Positions 60,366 through 64,000 of a stretch of 64,000 bases of DNA are shown one piece after another (position 1 is the stretch's first letter; each line of letters starts with the position of its first letter). The stretch is from NCBI GenBank assembly GCA_018398815.1, contig CM031616.1, forward strand, positions 68,603,045 to 68,667,044. The letters are read 5' to 3'. The notes under the pieces were generated by a model. The model was not told the DNA's origin. It worked only from the letters and a program-made list of their open reading frames with translations, and ran no database searches. This DNA is from Conus ventricosus. Taxonomy: Eukaryota > Mollusca > Gastropoda > Neogastropoda > Conidae. Made by a program: the position numbers and the translations under genes.

Positions 60366-60422
<57 letters not shown>
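60172..60422. repeat. (CT)n and CTGT-rich low-complexity block
   Basis: Alternating (CT)n and CTGTCTGT tracts. Confidence 0.95.
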
Positions 60423-60423
<1 letters not shown>

Positions 60424-60429
60424 CAGTTA

Positions 60430-61620
60430 GTGCAATAACAACCAAAACAAAACAGAATTAGAAAAAAAGAGCAAAAATCAAGAAATTTAAAAGAACAAAA
60501 AGAAAGAGAAAAAGTGTTGGTTGTCTGTCAGGACAGGTGTAGTGAAAGAAGTTTTCTTTGTGCCATCTGTGGGCTAGTCCTCGCAGCCCTGTCAGCATCA
60601 AAGGGGCAAGATGCTCAACTGCACTAATTCCATGCTTCCATACCAGCTCTTGGGAGGTTAATGCAAGTAATTTTACGATCTATTTTGATCATAGAAATTT
60701 CAAAAAAACATAAAAGTTATCGGAGATTTTCACAATACAAGAATTTTTCTTTGTTATGGACAAATAAATAATGCATTTGCTAAAAAAAACAACTGTTAAG
60801 ACTATGAGCACTAAAAAAAAAAAAAAGCTGTAAAACCCGTTGAGACTGAGGAAATGCTCTCAGTCAAAAGTCAAATTTCCCCCATCTCCGCACACCCCAC
60901 CCTCTTAATCCTCTGGTTTCCACATTTGGACTTTGTAATGCAGCTAGGCATTAAATGAGTCACATTTGTAAGTTTACCTATCTTCCCTAATGCACATACG
61001 CATTTAAATGTATCACATTTGTATGTTAACCAATCTACCCTTCCTACTTAAGTTTTCTGCTATTCTACCTCATCATCATGAATGTCACCTCACAGTGTTG
61101 ATCTCGAAAAGACATTATTTGGTTGGTTGAGGTGTTACAACTGCATTGTTTAAAAAAGGAAATCAGACATTTTCAGTTCATACATTGAAAATGAACCCGA
61201 CAATAACTGTCTGTGCCTAACTGGTGGTGTTTGGTTGTGGTGTTGTTTGTGTTTGACATGCTGGCGCTTTGTGATGATGTTTCTGTATCATGGTCTTTTC
61301 GTCGTTTGCATCTCGGCTGGTTTGTCTTGGGTCAACCTTCAGCTTCTTTTCTCCTCTTGTTGTGTCATCCTCTTCCTTTTCTTCTTCTCTCCATCCTTTA
61401 TTCTCTTTCCTGTTCTTCTTCGCGGGTCTTCTTCCTCCTTTGCCTGTCTTGTCAGCATGGCTGGCTGTGAGCAATGCCATCTTCAGTCTTCTGTTTCAGT
61501 CTCCTTCTCATGTGGTCTCTCTTGCAGTTCATTCTGGTCTTGAAAGACGGACTTTTGATGTCCTTCTTCTTCTTCTTTCTTTAAACATCCGCCATCATCA
61601 TTTTGATGGTTCTGATGTGT
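60430..61620. other. Intergenic, nothing recognised
   Basis: Two frames of about 100-110 codons overlap at 61213-61628 but encode only Ser/Leu/Phe-rich low-complexity sequence. No gene supported. Confidence 0.45.
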
Positions 61621-61629
61621 GTAAATAAA

Positions 61630-61985
61630 AGGGGCCGGATAGCTCAGTTGGTAGAGCGCCGGACTCGTGATCCTGGGGTTGCGGGTTCGAATTTCGGTAT
61701 AGGGGGATTTTTCCCTCGGAGTTAACATTGGTTCTGACTCCATTCCCCATATAGTCGTTCGGATGGGACTATAAACCGAGGTCTAGTCTGTGTCACATGC
61801 ACTAAGATCATACACGGACTCTAAAGATCCCGATGCTCATGTCCTAAGACGGGTGAGTACCGGCTACACGAAAATACACAATGCATGCAACCTGTGTGCC
61901 AGAATAGTCTACGTGAAGACTGTGGGCACGGGGCAGGTTAAAACATCCCCATCTGGAAGAAGAAGACTGGGGGGGTTTCCACCGG
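61630..61985 (+). mobile_element. tRNA-derived SINE, type 2
   Basis: Head GGCCGGATAGCTCAGTTGGT with B box GCGGGTTCGAATTTC, then the same central domain as type 1 (GAGTTAACATTGGTTCTGAC to GACTATAAACC), but a different 3' half (GTGCCAGAATAGTCTACGTG) and a GAAGAAGAAG end. It cannot fold as a functional tRNA because the acceptor arm does not pair. Confidence 0.85.
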
Positions 61986-62039
61986 GTGTTGACATAGATG
62001 CATAGGACTGGCAGTAGGGGTGGGGGGGGGGGGGGGGGA

Positions 62040-62400
62040 GGGGACTTGTGGAGTGGGAGGGAGGGCGCTGGTTGGTCAGATTTGGGACTTGAAACACTCC
62101 ACTGTGGCTGAGGAAATGACCTCAGGAGGCAGGCTGTTCCAGTCCCTGACAGTCCTCGGGAAGAAGGAAAACTTCCTGTAGTTGGTTTTGCAAGCAGGGA
62201 GGAGATAAGTCTCCCCATGAGACTCTCTGCTATGTGATCGATGATACGATGGCGTGGCTCTTGTTTTCTGAGACATGTCCACGTGATTTGGGATCTTCAT
62301 AGCTGAAATGTCATAAATGATGCACAGGCGACCTCGGCGGAAGTGCACCTCACTTCAGAAGTGTTCACAGACGGTCGGGTCAACAAGCAGACGACACCTA
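62040..62400 (-). mobile_element. CR1-like LINE carboxyl end
   Basis: Reverse strand reads RRGRLCIIYDISAMKI, then TRATPSYHRSHSRE, CKTNYRKFSFFPRTVRDWNS, LPPEVISSATVECFKSQI and a few more residues. This is the CR1-type RT tail. A poly-G run of about 20 at 62021-62038 marks its 3' side. Confidence 0.82.
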
Positions 62401-63960
62401 AACTCGCAGAGGACGAATCTGCGAAACTTGTAATAGGGCCTCCAGTTCTTAGGAGACAGACTCGTCTTAGCACAGCGACAGAACTGGCTAGCTATAGACG
62501 GTCACAACGGCATATATATAATAGGAAGGGGGCTTAACAGTATGCCTACTAGTAGGTCTAAAGACTCTGAGACTGACGGAGTGACGGACTCGGACCTCAG
62601 AGACTTTATAAAGGCTAAGACGAGTTCCTAGTAACCGTACTAACAAGAATCCTGACTAGATCCGCAATCTAGTGTCTGGACTGACCCGGTAAAGTGGAGT
62701 GCATGTGTGTTAATGTGCAAATGCTTTAAATATATAAACAAACTCTTCCAAAGTGTAGGGTAAACGCTTTAGAAACCCTCTTGTAAAAAGTGGGCGCAGG
62801 TTCTGGAAGGGGTCGTGGATTTTCGCCCTACGGTCACACTTTTTCATATTGATACAAATGTAAGTTTGCAAAATCCAGCTGATAGGTACCTCTTAGAACA
62901 CACATACACACAATTTAATCACTGCAACTCACAATAACCAAAACACACACACACAGGAGACTTCTATGATAACTGACCACTAAGTACACGAGGTGTTCAA
63001 TGTCCTTGCACTTCAGTAACCAGATGTTATTTTGGCATCACATTTTTTTTGGGGGGGGCCGATTTGTCAGTGCATATTGTTTCGCATGCGATCAACCGCG
63101 TTCGGATGAAGGAGAGAGAGGGGGGAGGGGGAGAGAAGGAAAGAGAGAGAGAGAGAGAGAAATAAACAAAACAAATATCTGTAGCACTCTCCGTGGTGAT
63201 TAAAGACATTTTCCGACGATGAAGGGAGACAAAAGTTACCTCTCCATCTGCAAGTAATGCAGTGCCAAATATATTCATTTTAATGGGGGAAGTGTATGTG
63301 TGTGTGAGGTGAAGGTCGTTGAACCCTTTGGAAAATCTCGTGCGACAACAGAGTTTCACGCGAAAACTCGCGTGATGTCAACACAGCTGGCCAGCTGGTA
63401 ATCCTCATTTGGCACAAGATTGTGCAGACAGCGACGTGTGTGACGCAAAGGAGAGCACTACAGTGAACAGTAAAGCAGCTCGATCAACGACACTGACAAA
63501 AGAACTGGAAATTCTGTAGGGTTGACGTGCTGTCTCAAGTATCTTACTTTCTATAACAACAACAGGAGCAGGAACAACAACAACAACACAAATGACGACG
63601 ATAGAACCGTCCAGTGATGAAGCTTAAACAGAAACTTTCCGTGACGCAAAGCCTTCCTCCATGTGAGGGTTTTTAATTATAATGTTATGCTACTTAATAA
63701 GCAGGGTGAGGGGTCCGCCCTCGTGCTGCCAGAAATGACACTTTTGCAAGCTAGGGGGAAATGGGGAGGCGTTTGGGGGGGGGGGGGGGGGGGGGGGGGA
63801 GGGAAAGTAGCTTCTGGCCCCCTACCTCCTGCTCCGTGTCCGGTCCTGATCGTTATTGTTATGCACTGGGCTTTTGGGTTTCTCTGTCTGCGTGTGTGGG
63901 TTCCTGTGGTACGTCTGGTTTTTTTTTTCCCGTTCTAAACTGGTGTTGGATATGCTGTGT

Positions 63961-64000
<40 letters not shown>
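62400..64000. other. No gene recognised
   Basis: Contains (GA)n at 63113-63160, a poly-G run of about 24 at 63776-63799 and (CT)n at 63965-63996. No open frame resembles a known protein. Confidence 0.4.

Noticed and set aside
61630..61700. Possible tRNA gene (GATAGCTCAGTTGGTAGAGC with GGTTCGAAT)
   Set aside because: The acceptor stem does not pair, and the sequence continues into a SINE body shared with other copies.

Overview
The window looks like nuclear DNA of an animal, most likely a lophotrochozoan and plausibly a marine gastropod mollusc. That placement is an inference. It rests on multi-kilobase GT-AG introns, three conserved metazoan genes, a mix of CR1-like, Tx1-like, Penelope-like, Gypsy, hAT-like and tRNA-SINE remnants, and very abundant (CA)n, (GA)n and poly-G tracts.

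Three protein-coding genes lie on the + strand. (1) ARL1, an Arf-like Golgi GTPase, is complete in six exons (2671-8668); its first coding exon is only ATGG. (2) A DIABLO/SMAC homologue (16890-23793) has four recognised exons. It has an AVLV tetrapeptide where human has the IAP-binding AVPI, and no exon was found for the central stretch between exons 2 and 3. (3) ENDOV, endonuclease V, spans 34966-52914 in six exons. All three catalytic acidic residues are visible. Its first exon encodes a cysteine-rich, RING-like module whose splice donor joins in phase to the nuclease part. Two ENDOV exons carry clustered single-base indels, which are either assembly errors or decay.

The rest is mostly mobile and tandem DNA. 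0.5-0.9 kb: end of a LINE. 5.4-7.8 kb (ARL1 introns): a long tRNA-derived SINE, an array of decoy copies of the exon 4 splice acceptor, and a 105-bp tandem repeat. 10.7-11.0 kb: a Penelope-like inverted repeat. 14.1-14.9 kb: a SINE followed by a near-palindromic element flanked by a 13-bp repeat. 18.4-21.8 kb (DIABLO intron): minisatellites and three diverged copies of a ~0.5-kb unit. 25.5-26.9 kb: SINE, Penelope-like and LINE pieces. 27771-32520: a structurally complete Gypsy element on the - strand, with 185-187-bp LTRs, a GAGGC target duplication, a tRNA-Ser-type primer site and disrupted reading frames. 33.6-34.0 kb: a LINE tail.

The ENDOV introns hold three DNA transposons with 6-bp target duplications (36.1, 44.0 and 52.0 kb). 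One of these sits inside a SINE and one still encodes a BED-type zinc finger. They also hold compound microsatellites at 46.9-48.4 kb and a 58-bp satellite at 50-51.1 kb. Downstream of ENDOV, 53-64 kb contains a 36-bp repeat, a decayed Tx1-like LINE (55.9-58.3 kb), a 43-bp repeat, a second SINE type and a CR1-like LINE end.

The genes do not form an operon or an obvious pathway: ARL1 acts at the trans-Golgi, DIABLO in mitochondria and apoptosis, and ENDOV on inosine-containing RNA or DNA. The points most worth a second look are the RING-like/ENDOV fusion, the decoy acceptor array in ARL1, and the related 6-bp-target transposons in ENDOV introns.
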